6,220 nt of DNA from Desulfovibrio sp. (lineage in GTDB: Bacteria > Desulfobacterota > Desulfovibrionia > Desulfovibrionales > Desulfovibrionaceae): NCBI GenBank assembly GCA_022837365.1, contig JALHHV010000280.1, positions 1 through 6,220 of the forward strand, in the 5' to 3' direction. Of this stretch, positions 5,962 to 6,220 are shown in pieces; the first letter of the stretch is position 1, and every line of letters starts with the position of its first letter. Below the pieces are notes generated by a model that was given only the letters and a program-made list of their open reading frames with translations, ran no database searches and had not been told where the DNA came from. Position numbers and translations under genes: made by a program.

Positions 5962-6003
5962 AAGGGGCGCCCCGGCAACGGCCGGAGTGCCCCTTGGCGT
6001 TTT
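5962..6003. terminator. Bidirectional terminator between the MarR gene and the minus-strand regulator
   Basis: AAGGGGC (5962-5968) pairs with GCCCCTT (5989-5995), and inner CCGGC/GCCGG arms enclose an AACG loop, with a G-T pair, a C-G pair and one mismatch between the two stems. TTTT at 6000-6003 follows on the plus strand; on the minus strand the hairpin is followed by TATTGG. It begins 23 bases after the TAG of the His-rich frame, which supports that frame as the natural gene end. Confidence 0.6.
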
Positions 6004-6075
6004 GGGAACAGGCCGCGCCCTGTCCGGAATGTCGCGACGGACGGCACGCGCGGCGGCCGCCCGTCCGGCGTGGCC

Positions 6076-6220
6076 CTACGGCGCGTCGCCGGGGAACACC
6101 ACCCGCCCGGCCCGAGACAGATCGTACCCCTCGAAGCCGTCGGCCAGGGCGCGGAAGCGCGCGTCCACCAGCATGCCCAGGAACAGCTGCACCCCCCGGT
6201 CGAAGTACCGGGCGCGGGGC
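6076..6220 (-). CDS. C-terminal end of a probable PBP-like-domain transcriptional regulator (partial)
   Basis: The minus-strand frame enters at 6220 and ends with TAG (complement of 6076-6078), giving the last 47 residues of a gene that starts outside the window. The tail contains RYFDRGVQLFLGMLVDARF and then GFEGYDLSRAGRVVFPGDAP. An L-rich helix followed by GYD-(L/V)SxAGxV is, from memory, how regulators carrying a C-terminal periplasmic-binding-protein-like domain end (HTH or ModE-like head, PBP-like ligand domain, often discussed for molybdate or tungstate). No DNA-binding region is in view, so the ligand and the class are inference; an ABC-type solute-binding protein is the alternative. 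GC-rich third positions support coding on this strand. It converges on the MarR gene. Confidence 0.55.
   Translation of the reverse strand, partial: PRARYFDRGVQLFLGMLVDARFRALADGFEGYDLSRAGRVVFPGDAP

Noticed and set aside
5194..6047. Minus-strand open frames across the MarR gene
   Set aside because: Ala/Arg/Pro- or His-rich shadows of a GC-rich gene; promoter, operators, ribosome site and the winged-helix domain all lie on the plus strand.
6038..6067. Second inverted repeat, CGGACGG with CCGTCCG
   Set aside because: It has a 16-base GC-rich loop and no T-tract on either strand, so it is likely a chance pairing in GC-rich DNA rather than a second terminator.
1..6220. CRISPR array, tRNA or rRNA gene, or insertion sequence
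   Set aside because: I saw no regularly spaced repeats, cloverleaf, rRNA signature, transposase motif or terminal inverted repeats.

Overview
This is a high-GC bacterial window. Gene content and style (an Rhs tip island, a Csd4/M99 carboxypeptidase with an M15 partner, a His/Cys-rich MarR regulator, a regulator ending in a PBP-like domain) suggest a vibrioid sulfate reducer of the Desulfovibrionaceae. That assignment is an inference from gene families I recall, not something the sequence proves.

Layout, left to right. (1) 1-801 (+) is the 3' end of an rhs gene: RHS core, the double DPLG motif that precedes autocleavage, and a 96-residue variable tip whose last third turns AT-rich. (2) 837-1727 (-) holds two AT-rich tandem paralogues of a four-helix membrane protein, converging on rhs and sharing a 13-bp-stem terminator with it. 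Together with the end of the tip they look like a transferred toxin/immunity-type cassette, but I do not recognise the protein family. (3) 1728-2394 has no convincing gene; it holds a candidate promoter for the membrane pair and probably degenerate sequence. (4) 2395-4928 (+) is a two-gene, four-base-overlapping operon: an M15 (VanY/LdcB-type) carboxypeptidase and an M99 (Csd4/Pgp1-type) carboxypeptidase that keeps the atypical Gln zinc ligand. The pair probably trims peptidoglycan stem peptides in succession, the chemistry that sets cell curvature in Helicobacter and Campylobacter. (5) 5070-5100 is a likely terminator. (6) 5126-5939 (+) is an autoregulated MarR-family gene with two operators flanking a sigma70-type promoter. 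Its winged-helix domain and its His/Cys-rich tail lie in different reading frames, so it is frameshifted or has lost its dimerisation helix. (7) 5962-6003 is a two-way terminator, and 6076-6220 (-) is the 3' end of a probable PBP-domain regulator that continues past the window.

The three functional blocks (Rhs island, cell-wall operon, MarR locus) seem independent. The M15 gene has no visible signal peptide and starts next to the degenerate flank of the Rhs island, so the island may have damaged or replaced its 5' end.
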